DNA of 20,086 nucleotides from Cladosporium sp. IMV 00045 (Eukaryota > Ascomycota > Dothideomycetes > Cladosporiales > Cladosporiaceae), in the NCBI GenBank assembly GCA_001931905.2, contig MSJI02000633.1:1-20086 (forward strand). The letters are read 5' to 3'. Position 1 is the first letter of the stretch; every line of letters starts with the position of its first letter. The position numbers and the translations under genes were made by a program. The notes beneath the pieces are model-generated. The model worked only from the letters and a program-made list of their open reading frames with translations. It searched no databases and was not told the origin of the DNA. Of the stretch, positions 1-8,188 are shown one piece after another.

Positions 1-1352
1 AGCGCTGTTCGCATAGCAGAGCGGTGTCGCAGAGCAGTAAGACATGTGAGAACTTCCTCGTTGGAAAATTGGTCTGCACCACCAGCAGGTGCCAGAACCA
101 GGTCCAAGGCGTTGCCGTACGCACCCTTGCGAAGACTTTGTTGCCAGGGCTTCAGCTTCTTGGCTTTTGTGTTACGTTCGTTGCCAGTGATGACGATATC
201 GGCGCCCTCGCCACGGAAGTCCTTGCCGCGATCGCGCGCTTTGATGCCTTGACGAAGGTCCTTCTTCTTCTGTTTGCGTTCGTAGTCGTCTGCGGTACCT
301 TCGATGAGAGCCTGCATACGCTTTTCCTTTTCGCGAGACTTCACTTTCTCGGCACCAGCCAAGCGAGTCTTGATAGAGAGGAGGCCGGTTTGCAGACCAA
401 CTGCCAAGTGTCGATCGTCGCTGTCGGCAGAAGTGGAGGTAACGTTCGAAAGGGAGAGGATGGGCGCGGTGTATTTAGTCGAAGCGACGACCTCCCAGCT
501 GGAAGTGGAGTGGATTTTGACGTGGCCATCGAGGCCAGCGGTCAACAGACGGGTGTTGTTTTGGGCCAGAGAAAGGGCTGTGACGGTCTTCTGGTGGGAG
601 CGCAAGACCACTTCAGCCTTGCCAGAGATGAGGTTGAGAATCGAGACGGTGTTACTTGCGGCGACAGCAACGGTTGAAGGAGAAAGGGCCAGGACATCTT
701 CGACGGCACCGGCGACCTTGAAGACCATGACCGCTCGGCCTGCTTGTCGTGTATCCCAAACGCGCACAGTCTGATCGTAACTACCCGTCACTAGCATGCC
801 CTCCTGGCCAGGCAGCCAGGTACCAGCTCTCACGTAATCCTCGTGTCCAAGACCAGTGAATTTGGGCTCGTCCTCGGTCAGGTCCCAGACTTTGACGGTC
901 CTGTCGTCGCTGCAAGTCATGAACTCGGTCAAGACGTCCGGCCTCCATCTGACCACATGTACGGCCTGCCTCCTCTTCTCCTCGCGCATCCATTGCTTCA
1001 GAATAGCCCTGCTGCCTGTATCAAAAGCCTGCACAACACCCGAATCTCCACCTGCAAGAACAATTCTGCCGTCCCGTCTGAGAACACCCGAGCGTGCGAC
1101 ATCGTCAACACCAAATCGAGAAATGGTCTTGATAAGCTTGCGAGTTCGTGAGCTGAAGATCTGGACGCGGCTGCCAGAAGTTACTGCAAAGGTATCGTTG
1201 GCTCCAGTGGTAATCGAGGTTATTGCGCTGTTATGCGGCGAAGGAACCAGCAGTTGCGATTTGAAGGTGCGCCAGTATGCCTGGTCGGCGGTTAGAGGCG
1301 CTGGGCCAGGAGCCGCGCGCACCGGCGCTATAGGCTGCACTTCAGCAGCCAT
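1..1352 (-). CDS. UTP15: UTP15, U3 snoRNA-associated WD40 protein of the small-subunit processome (C-terminus cut by window edge)
   Basis: Utp15 belongs to the t-UTP (UtpA) subcomplex, which binds the 5' external transcribed spacer of nascent pre-rRNA in the nucleolus and is needed for 18S rRNA production. One frame is open from the ATG (complement of 1350-1352) to the left edge, giving 450 whole codons and no intron. Residues about 37-335 form a WD40 propeller; repeats ending in VKVWD and VRVWD, each preceded by an S/G-x-D-x-T type turn, are easy to see. A Lys/Arg-rich linker with runs such as KQKKKD lies around residues 345-395. The start of the UTP15_C domain follows (LKPWQQSLRKGAYGNALD near residue 398, LTALRHRS near 436). 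Family members are usually a little over 500 residues, so roughly 60-110 residues probably lie outside the window. The start is supported by a CA-rich leader directly upstream and by the family N-terminus. It is divergently transcribed from GET3. Identification is from family motifs, without a search. Confidence 0.93.
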   Translation of the reverse strand, partial: MAAEVQPIAPVRAAPGPAPLTADQAYWRTFKSQLLVPSPHNSAITSITTGANDTFAVTSGSRVQIFSSRTRKLIKTISRFGVDDVARSGVLRRDGRIVLAGGDSGVVQAFDTGSRAILKQWMREEKRRQAVHVVRWRPDVLTEFMTCSDDRTVKVWDLTEDEPKFTGLGHEDYVRAGTWLPGQEGMLVTGSYDQTVRVWDTRQAGRAVMVFKVAGAVEDVLALSPSTVAVAASNTVSILNLISGKAEVVLRSHQKTVTALSLAQNNTRLLTAGLDGHVKIHSTSSWEVVASTKYTAPILSLSNVTSTSADSDDRHLAVGLQTGLLSIKTRLAGAEKVKSREKEKRMQALIEGTADDYERKQKKKDLRQGIKARDRGKDFRGEGADIVITGNERNTKAKKLKPWQQSLRKGAYGNALDLVLAPAGGADQFSNEEVLTCLTALRHRSAMRTA

Positions 1353-1674
1353 TGTGTTAGAGGTGGTGTAAGTGGTGTGGTGTTATGTGGTCGAACAGAT
1401 AATTATCACATGAAACTCTCAGGTCTGAAAAATTCGGGGAAAGCGCGGGTCGGCGCAAAGCTCAAAGTTCTGTGGAGATGCAGTCTGGCTGTGGCTTGAT
1501 CAGGGCAGCGGGCAGCATCTGACGTCGACGTGGTGGGATGCCCATTTCATGCCGCCTGATCGAAATCATCTGCCTGTTCAAGATCTCCCATAAACACATA
1601 AATACACCTTTGGGTCACCCACCACTTTCAACGACACCGTACTGCCACACTTCTCAACAACAATATCCTTCGAT
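1353..1674. promoter_or_regulatory. Divergent promoter shared by UTP15 and GET3
   Basis: This is a 322-bp gap between two divergent start codons. Visible elements are a CRE/ATF-like TGACGTC at 1520-1526 followed directly by GACGTGG, and an ATAAATA TATA-like box at 1598-1604, about 70 nt before the GET3 ATG. A CA-rich leader is present on each side. An ATG at 1538-1540 opens a frame that overlaps GET3; whether it is transcribed is unknown. No RNA gene or coding segment is seen. Element assignments are by consensus only. Confidence 0.5.
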
Positions 1675-2744
1675 ATGGCCGACGAAGACGTCCTCGCTCC
1701 TTCCCTCCAGCCCATCCTTGACCAGAAGACCCTCAAATGGGTCTTTGTTGGCGGTAAGGGTGGTGTCGGCAAGACCACCACCTCCTGCTCCCTCGCCGTT
1801 CAGATGGCTCGCGCTCGCAAGTCTGTCCTTCTCATATCCACGGATCCCGCACACAACCTCAGTGATGCCTTCGGCGTCAAGTTTGGCAAAGATGCCAGGC
1901 CCGTTCCCGGCGTTGAGAACCTGGCTGCTATGGAAATCGACCCGAACGGCTCTATTCAGGACCTGATCTCCGCTGGCGGCGACGATGCGCAAGAGGCTAT
2001 GCAAGGCTTGGGTGGTGTTGGCAACATGTTTCAGGATATGGCTTTCAGCATTCCCGGTGTCGACGAGGCCATGAGTTTCGCCGAGGTGTTGAAGCAGGTC
2101 AAGGGAATGGAGTACGATGTTGTCATCTTTGATACCGCGCCTACGGGTCACACTCTGCGTTTCCTCCAATTCCCGACGGTCATGGAGAAGGCTCTTGAGA
2201 AGCTCAGCCAGCTCAGCCAGCAGTTCGGTCCCATGCTGAACTCTGTTCTGGGCGCACGCGGCGGTCTTCCCAACGGCCAGAATCTGGATGATGTTCTTAA
2301 GAAGATGGAGGATCTCCGTGCGACGATCGGAGAGGTGAACAAGCAGTTCAAGGATGCTGATCTGACAACGTATGCATTCCTCCTCGCTTTGACATTGAGC
2401 TCAACATCAGATGCTAACCATCTCACAGTTTCATCCCTGTCTTGATCCCCGAATTTCTTTCTCTCTACGAGACCGAGCGTATGATCCAGGAGCTTGGCTC
2501 ATACGAGATCGACACGCACGCCATGGTCGTCAACCAGCTTCTCTTCCCCAGCGCCTCGAACCCTTGCGCTCAGTGCAACTCCCGTCGCAAGATGCAGAAG
2601 AAGTACCTCGAGCAAATCGATGACCTGTACGGCGAGGACTTCCATGTCGTCAAGATGCCGCTGCTCGTCGATGAGGTGCGTGGTACCGAGAGCATCAAGA
2701 AGTTCAGTGAGATGCTCGTCAAGCCCTATGAGGCGCCGGCTTAA
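1675..2744 (+). CDS. GET3: GET3/ArsA-type ATPase, tail-anchored protein targeting factor
   Basis: Get3 is the cytosolic ATPase dimer that receives tail-anchored proteins and delivers them to the Get1/Get2 receptor on the ER membrane. Exons are 1675-2369 and 2429-2744, encoding 336 residues, close to the usual family length. Residues 26-35 hold the deviant Walker A ([10 protein letters not shown]) with both lysines. Switch I is [10 protein letters not shown], with the aspartate equivalent to yeast catalytic Asp57. Switch II is [10 protein letters not shown]. The zinc-binding CxxC of the dimer interface is C278/C281 (CAQC), so this is a eukaryotic Get3 rather than a bacterial arsenite pump ATPase. 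The substrate-groove region lies around residues 95-225, with LxxL-rich helices. The start follows a CA-rich leader and matches the family N-terminus. The stop is TAA at 2742-2744. All catalytic residues I can check are present. Confidence 0.97.
2370..2428 (+). other. GET3 intron (59 nt)
   Basis: The intron has a GTATGC donor, a GCTAAC branch site at 2413-2418 and a CAG acceptor ending at 2428. It splits a Thr codon after two bases. Splicing restores the conserved ...[18 protein letters not shown] stretch across the junction, whereas reading through gives a frame ending in TGA at 2443-2445. Confidence 0.96.
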
Positions 2745-3429
2745 GAAGTGTGAATTGGACATGGGTCAGTTTTGGGTGAGCGATGGCGTTATGTTTACGG
2801 TGGTAAACCTCTACATTTGGCGCAGTTGAGCACGAATGCGTGCACGCCTGAACTACTGTAGATGATGATTTGATGTAGTATCAGTGGCGAAGTTGCACCA
2901 GGTTGGAGTGGTTCTGGGATACCCAGGGGGAGAGGCGCATCAAGAGGCATGTCAGACGATATAACGTGTATATGAAAGATGAGATTATCTCGCGATATAG
3001 ATCCGCTTGGAGTAGGGTATTCTGTCATCGGGCAGATGATCTTTACAGCATGCTCATACCAGCCATAAAGGCCTCATGCCCGTAGTAGCTCATTTTAAGT
3101 TTAACCTTATACTTTATTGTAGCATTCTTGTTGTAGCTAAATCTGAGATCACTTCTTACCAATAATTTTGGCGAGAGAAATCCATACTTCAGATTGCACT
3201 GATTAGGGGAAGTAATATCATATCGTCTATTTATCACATGTAAGTGAAGGATAGATGCTTTTACACTTCACAATTCCCATACTTCTGACCTGACGCTAAC
3301 AAACGTTAGCGTTCCCCGCCTGCCAGCCCTCTGAAGCTCTCTGAGAATTTCATGCGCGCGCTTCATTTTGCGACAAAACTATTCCACCACACCTCCCCAT
3401 CTTTTCACATTCTACAGCACACAGCCACA
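2745..3429. promoter_or_regulatory. Intergenic: GET3 3' region and La (LHP1) promoter
   Basis: These 685 bp without a gene are AT-richer than the flanks, especially 3090-3240. Visible items are a CCAAT box at 3159-3163, a perfect 8-bp inverted repeat at 3293-3312 (listed separately) and a pyrimidine-rich tract around 3379-3412 of the kind found at fungal core promoters. I saw no tRNA B-box (GGTTCRANNCC) and no coding segment with family-like content. The open stretches here are short and not credible as genes. Confidence 0.55.
3293..3312. repeat. Perfect 8-bp inverted repeat with 4-nt loop in the La promoter
   Basis: ACGCTAAC at 3293-3300 and its exact reverse complement GTTAGCGT at 3305-3312 are separated by AAAC. 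The repeat sits about 118 nt before the La start codon, probably just upstream of the transcription start. It could be a dimeric transcription-factor site or a cruciform-prone palindrome. I know of no factor that I can assign to it. Confidence 0.6.
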
Positions 3430-4587
3430 ATGGCCGACGTCGCAGAGAACAAGCCGACCGAGCAGGTTGCTGAGCAGCAGCCTGAAGCTCCTGCCAACGG
3501 CGCATCCACCGAGACCACTGAGAAGCCTGCCGAGACTGCTGAGAAGCCCGCTGAGGCTGCTACCACCACTGAGGAAGTGAAGAAGGACGACCAGGCCGAG
3601 CAGAACAACGACCGCAAGCGTCGCGGCTCTTTCCAGCGTGGTAACGACAACAAGCGTGGCCGTGGCAGGGGCAACTTCCGCGGCAATGGCGACCGCAAGA
3701 ACAAGTCTCGCTTTGAGTCTCTGCCCGAGTCCGACGATGCTGGTGAAATCCGCCGCCAGGTCGAGTTCTACTTCTCCGACTCCAACCTTCCCATCGATGC
3801 CTACCTCCTCAAGCTCTCTGGCGGCAAGGAGAACAAGCCCGTTCCGCTCAAGACCATCCACGACTTCAAGCGCATGCGCCACTTCCAGCCTTACACTGCC
3901 GTGCGCGATGCCGTCGCCGCCTCCAAGTTCCTTAACCTTAGCGAGAACGACGAGATCACCCGCAAGAACCCTCTGTCCGACAAGTACGGCGACGATGCCG
4001 ACGCCAACAAGAAGGTCGCCAGCTCCGCCAACATGGCCCGCAGCGTCTACGCCAAGGGTTTCGGCCGCGAGGACGAGAAGACCCAGCTTGACATCGAGGA
4101 GTACTTCCAGCCCTACGGCCCTGTCACCGCTGTGCGCCTGCGCCGTGCGGACGACGGCTTCTTCAAGGGCTCCGTCTTTGCTGAGTTCGAGACTGAGGAG
4201 GGCGCTAAGGCTTTCCTCGAGCTGGACCCCAAGCCGCAGTACAACGACAAGGACCTTCAGATCATGAGCAAGCAGGCTTACGTCGACAAGAAGAACGAGG
4301 ACATCAAGGAGGGTCGTGTCCAGCCCCGCTCACCTTCGCGCAATGGCGGCCAGAAATATCACTCCACCGGCCGTGATGGCGGTGATTGGAAACGCGGCGG
4401 TGGACGCGGCGGACGCGGAGGGCGTGGCCGTGGTGGCCGCGGTGGTCGCGGAGGTCGTGGAGGTCACGGCGGCGGCGACAGGAACGCCGAAAGGGAGCAG
4501 AAGAAGCGCTCTCGCGACGACGAGGGTGAGAAGCCTGAAGCCAAGAGGGTCAAGGAGGACGCACCTGCTCCCGCCGCTGAGGCGTGA
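3430..4587 (+). CDS. LHP1: La domain RNA-binding protein (Lhp1/La homologue) with RGG tail
   Basis: La protein binds the 3' UUU-OH end of RNA polymerase III transcripts (pre-tRNA, U6, SRP RNA), protects them and helps them fold; it is mainly nuclear. The 385-residue product is intronless. Order of parts: an acidic, Ala/Glu/Pro-rich N-terminus (1-65) with EKPAE repeats; a small basic RG segment (about 70-95); the La motif (about 106-190) with QVEFYFSDSNLP, where the aromatic and Asp positions that hold the uridine end are kept; RRM1 (about 204-300) with SVYAKGF and FKGSVFAEF; then an RGG block (about 323-350) and a Lys/Arg-rich tail that can serve as a nuclear localisation signal. The chosen ATG (ACAATGG context) starts the typical MAD- N-terminus. 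An in-frame ATG 78 nt upstream is less likely. Codons are strongly C-ending, suggesting high expression. Confidence 0.95.
   Translation: MADVAENKPTEQVAEQQPEAPANGASTETTEKPAETAEKPAEAATTTEEVKKDDQAEQNNDRKRRGSFQRGNDNKRGRGRGNFRGNGDRKNKSRFESLPESDDAGEIRRQVEFYFSDSNLPIDAYLLKLSGGKENKPVPLKTIHDFKRMRHFQPYTAVRDAVAASKFLNLSENDEITRKNPLSDKYGDDADANKKVASSANMARSVYAKGFGREDEKTQLDIEEYFQPYGPVTAVRLRRADDGFFKGSVFAEFETEEGAKAFLELDPKPQYNDKDLQIMSKQAYVDKKNEDIKEGRVQPRSPSRNGGQKYHSTGRDGGDWKRGGGRGGRGGRGRGGRGGRGGRGGHGGGDRNAEREQKKRSRDDEGEKPEAKRVKEDAPAPAAEA
4395..4478 (+). repeat. GGN/RGG-coding low-complexity repeat in La
   Basis: The stretch consists of tandem imperfect GGC/GGT + CGC/CGT/GGA units coding for Arg-Gly-Gly repeats in the La C-terminus. 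It is prone to replication slippage, so its length may differ between strains. RGG repeats commonly bind RNA and are arginine-methylated. Confidence 0.85.
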
Positions 4588-5281
4588 AGCTGAATACGAT
4601 TGACTGTATGGAATGAGGAAGCCAGAGATGAGAATTGCGACACCAAAAAAAGGGGCATAGCATCGGCGTTTTTTATGTTTGCTTTGGGGACGGTTTTGGT
4701 CGGGATGACATTCAAATTTTGCTTTTACATTGGGCAATTCAATTACTTAGGTACCTTTTGTCAAATTACACCAATCTTGCTGGAACCTACTTTGTGGAGG
4801 ATCACTTTTCTTTTGCGCCTCACGTCGCACCTCATGCTGAAACGATTCATAGGGCCATTTATGACATGCCCTGAAGACGCACTTTCTGGACAGAAGCGAA
4901 ACCCTCGATCACTGGACACGTGATCAAAATAATAACCTCGCAGTGCCACCGCACTCAAGGTGACCGGTAATTCGAGGACAACGCAGTGGCATGTGAGCAC
5001 TCCGCCTGGTTGAAATGGAGAGGATGGCCTGATCAAAAGCTCCTAAGCATTTGCCACCACTTGCACAGCCAGATACTGTACCGCCAGTTATGCTCGCTTA
5101 TCCGCGAACCACAAATTGAGACCGCTGTTGTGTAACAGAGCAGCTTTACTTCGCCGCGTGGCTATGAGCTGCAAGGCTGATGAGGCTGATGCTTACCCAG
5201 TCGCTAGGCTATCAACAAAATATCTGTTCAACACACTTTCTTCATCGAAACAGACTTCGACATCGACAAGCGGCTGTCAAC
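4588..5281. promoter_or_regulatory. Intergenic: La 3' region and NLR-like gene promoter
   Basis: These 694 bp lack a credible gene. The first part, to about 4760, is T/A-rich and probably holds the La 3' UTR. A CCAAT box is at 4771-4775. At 4907-4925 an inverted repeat GATCAC-N7-GTGATC overlaps an E-box CACGTG at 4917-4922, about 360 nt before the NLR start. No tRNA-like B-box, transposon end or repeat family is visible. The small open frames here show no family-like sequence. Confidence 0.5.
4907..4925. promoter_or_regulatory. Inverted repeat overlapping a CACGTG E-box
   Basis: GATCAC at 4907-4912 pairs with GTGATC at 4920-4925 across 7 bases, and the palindrome CACGTG lies at 4917-4922. 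CACGTG is the core site of fungal bHLH factors. Its place upstream of the NLR-like gene suggests, but does not show, a regulatory role. Confidence 0.4.
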
Positions 5282-8188
5282 ATGAGTGCGTTCGACGCCC
5301 TTGGCGCGGCTGCAGCAATAATCCAGTTCATCGGAGTCGGCATTAAGCTAAGCAACAAGGCGATAACTGTGTACAAAGATCAATGCCAACAAGAATTCAC
5401 CACTCTGAAACAACTCACTGAAGAATATCAGACATCGACGGACGGTTTCGTCAACAGTCTGAAGCTGAGGTCGACGGGTCCGAACTCTGGTGAGGCAGTG
5501 CTCATCCATATCGCCAAAGACTGCCAACAACATGCGGTGGAGTTGGTACGGCTCATTGAGAGCGTTCAAATGAAACCTGGCGAGAAAAGCATTTGGAAAG
5601 CCGTCAAGATGACAACTAAGAGCGAGTTCAAGAGCAAGGATATTGTAGCAAAACAGAAGGCATTGAAGCAAGCACACCAGCGCTGTCAAGAACAGTTGGG
5701 TGTCACGATATGGTAAGACATTACACTGCATTATCGCTGTTTTGTTGTGGACTCTAACACCTTTGCAGTGATCAACAACATGCTTTGGCCGACACACTCA
5801 GGTCGAATGGATGGCAGAGAACACCAATTCCATTCCACAATGACCCGTAGACTGGCCGAGTCGAAGAAGGAACTGATGGCTGCTATTGGGTCATCCAATG
5901 CGCCTACTGTTGTGAAAAAAGCGCTGGCTACGCAAAAGCTGGCTACACTTAACTTGCCCCAAGAGAACATACTTTCCAGCCTAGTCTTCTCTGACATCAA
6001 CAATCGACAGGCCCGCATCGAGGAGCCAGGTCACTCCACATACGAATGGATCTTCGACAATACGAACGCCGCTTCACCAGGTGCTCGTTCCTCTCTTGGC
6101 TGGAACATGGCGAAGGCATCTTCTGGATCACTGGGAAGGCTGGCAGCGGGAAGTCCACTCTGATGAAATATATTTGCAATGATCCTCGGACACTGCAGTC
6201 TTTACAGCAGTGGGCGAAGGGTCGAGAGCTCCTCATTGCCTCTCATTACTTTTGGTACCTCGGCTCGGCCATGGAGAAATCCTTTTCAGAGCTGCTCCGA
6301 TCGATTCTCTACAAGATCCTGAACGATTGTCCGGATCTTATTGAGCCGGTGTGTAAGACTCGCTGGAGCGACGAGCTGAGGGGGAGGAATTCAGGGTCGG
6401 TCGCCTGGACAGACGCAGAGCTTCGACAGTGCCTTGAAGCACTCACGGTCGATGACATGAAGTTCAGGGAAATGAACACTTGTTTCTGTTTTTTCATTGA
6501 TGGCCTGGATGAGTACGATGGAGACTACGAGGTCGTCGATACTCTTTCACGCCTTGCACGCAACAACCACATCAAGATTTGTGCCTCGAGCCGACCGTGG
6601 AACAAATTCGACATCGCTTTTGACATGAGCAAGCGGCTCGGAAACTATCTTGAGCTACATCTACACACCAAGGGCGACGTGGGGAAGTTCGTGGAGGGAG
6701 AACTGAGAGAGACTTTGATCAAAGTCAGAAAAGCCAACAGCGACCTGGACTCAGTGATCTCGGATGTAATCGACCGAGCTGAAGGCGTGTTCTTGTGGGT
6801 GAGCCTCGTGATCAAGAAAGACCTTCGTCCAATGCTAGAAGCAAGAGAGAATATCGATGCTCTCAAACAGCGACTCGATGCTATACCAAGGGGTACGTTT
6901 GTGCCAGACTCCCTTTTGCAGCCACGCTGATTGACATGTACCAGACCTTAATGACTACTTCTCGCGCATCTTTGATCGAATTTGGGCGGATACAAAGTAC
7001 AGGAAAGACACGGCGAGAATATTCAAGTCGTGCATTGCTGCTAGTGAGCCGCTGCCGATCGATGCGATGGATGTCATGCTCAGTGATTCCCCTGATCTTC
7101 TTGCCACATCTGCTGCCATGGAGGAACACTACGACTGGAACCGAGACGACAGAGTGAAGACCCTACGGGCCCAAGTCAACAGCAGATGCCAAGACCTTCT
7201 GTTCGTAGTCTCTTCGACCAGTCTAGGAAATTCGACCATCTCATCAAGGCAAGGGCAATCTTACCGCATTGAGCTCCTTCATCGGTCAGTGAAGGACTTC
7301 TTGGATCAATCCAATGACTTGTCATTAAAGCTGGAGCAATATGCAGGACCGGTGTTTGATGTGCACGTCACCTTCATCGCTTGCTATGTTTTCCTCATCA
7401 AAAAGGCACCAAGTATGCCACACCAGAAGTTCGCACTCGGTAGATCTCCTCGAGAGCGTTGGAGCGTGGAAAGCTTGTTGCACATGCGTGAAACTTCTTG
7501 CAAAGCGCCAGTATTGAGATTACTGCGTGAGCTAGATCGTTCGATGCAGCGCCATCATTCTACACCGCGCAATCATTGGGCGAATGATATCTGCCTCAAC
7601 AGCCAGATCGACTCATTTGAGTACGGTAACAGAGACCTAATCGGTCATATGATCGAGTTTGGTCTCACTGACCTCGTCATGGAAAGCATCACTGCCAACC
7701 CAGCCTTACTTGGTTCCAAAAAAGGAAGGCCTTACCTTGACTATGCGCTCCATTACGACGACCGTGCAGGCTTCTGGCATATCAGCGAATCCAGCACATT
7801 CTGGTCGACACTATCTGGAGACTTTCTGATGGTCGAGACCCTATTAAATTTCGGATGCGACGTAAACGAGAAGATCGATATCTACAAAGGGCGTGCCGTA
7901 TGGGATCTCTACCTTGCCTTTCTCTACGAGAACAAGCTGCAAAGTGAGTGGTATGGCAAGGTCACGTGGTTGCTGACAAACCACGGGGCTGCACCTATCA
8001 AGAGATGCACTGCTGCGCACGGCCGGCTCCTACCCGAGTCACGCGTAGACAAGCTCGAGCGAAAGACTGTATTAACCATGAATCAGATCCTGACTAAGGC
8101 CTTTGGCGAAAATGAGGCCAGGGCTATGTGCGATGCTATTGAGAAGAATCGGCGAGCAAGGAGAGTGTGGTTCTGGCCTTTCAAATAG
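5282..8188 (+). CDS. NLR-like STAND protein: HeLo-like N-terminus, NACHT, DUF7791; reading frame broken once before the P-loop
   Basis: Fungal NACHT STAND proteins are NTP-driven switches linked to non-self recognition and regulated cell death. Proposed exons are 5282-5712, 5769-5801, 5851-6892 and 6945-8188, about 916 residues if the break is ignored. The N-terminal domain (1 to about 143, starting MSAFDALGAAAAIIQF) resembles the fungal HeLo-like/STAND N-terminal domain, with an Ala/Gly-rich first helix. A helical hinge follows, ending in TYEWIFDN (6041-6061). NACHT starts with GEGIFWITGKAGSGKST (Walker A at 6133-6159). Walker B is FFIDGLDEYDG (near 6490-6520), and the arginine motif is ICASSRPW. 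DUF7791 begins at the last exon (DYFSRIFDRIW) and includes LLHRSVKDFLD. The C-terminal 200 residues are weakly ankyrin-like (MVETLLNFGCDVNE) and end in a basic/aromatic tail. The hinge and P-loop lie in different frames with no usable intron between them. The gene is therefore a decaying allele or carries a sequence error. The start is supported by the family N-terminus and an AACATGA context. Confidence 0.82.
5713..5768 (+). other. NLR-like gene intron 1 (56 nt)
   Basis: The intron has a consensus GTAAGA donor, a CTCTAAC branch site at 5752-5758 and a TTTGCAG acceptor ending at 5768. It removes an in-frame TAA at 5714-5716 and interrupts the codon after two bases. All three signals are strong. 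Confidence 0.9.
5802..5850 (+). other. NLR-like gene, possible intron 2 (49 nt, weak signals)
   Basis: After intron 1 the frame runs 11 codons (DQQHALADTL...) and then meets a TAG at 5848-5850. Removing 5802-5850 joins it to a long helical stretch (LAESKKELMAAI) in the next frame and gives a continuous helix typical of this linker. However, the donor GTCGAA is poor and the only branch-like motif (AATGAC) is very close to the acceptor (CGTAG). The alternative is a second small lesion or sequence error. Confidence 0.45.
6893..6944 (+). other. NLR-like gene intron 3 (52 nt)
   Basis: The intron has a GTACGT donor, a TTGAC branch-type motif near 6931-6935 and an ACCAG acceptor ending at 6944. It joins the end of the NACHT region (KQRLDAIPR) to DLNDYFSRIFDRIW, the start of DUF7791, through a Gly/Asp codon split after one base. 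Read-through ends at TGA 6928-6930. Confidence 0.9.

Noticed and set aside
24..774. Plus-strand open frames across the UTP15 region
   Set aside because: They are antisense shadows of the long minus-strand UTP15 frame and show no family-like motifs.
2745..3429. tRNA, snoRNA or small gene in the GET3-La gap
   Set aside because: No B-box, no paired C/D or H/ACA boxes that I could trust, and only short frames without recognisable content.
3405..3882. Long minus-strand frames opposite La
   Set aside because: Low-complexity antisense readings of a GC-biased gene; the plus strand has clear La motif and RRM.
5713..5850. Single longer intron 1 of the NLR-like gene ending at 5817 or 5850
   Set aside because: Both junctions create a TGA codon with the two leftover bases of exon 1.
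6081..6115. A 35-nt GT-AG intron that would restore the NLR frame
   Set aside because: It is too short for a fungal spliceosomal intron and would remove the conserved FLSWLEHGE segment before the P-loop.
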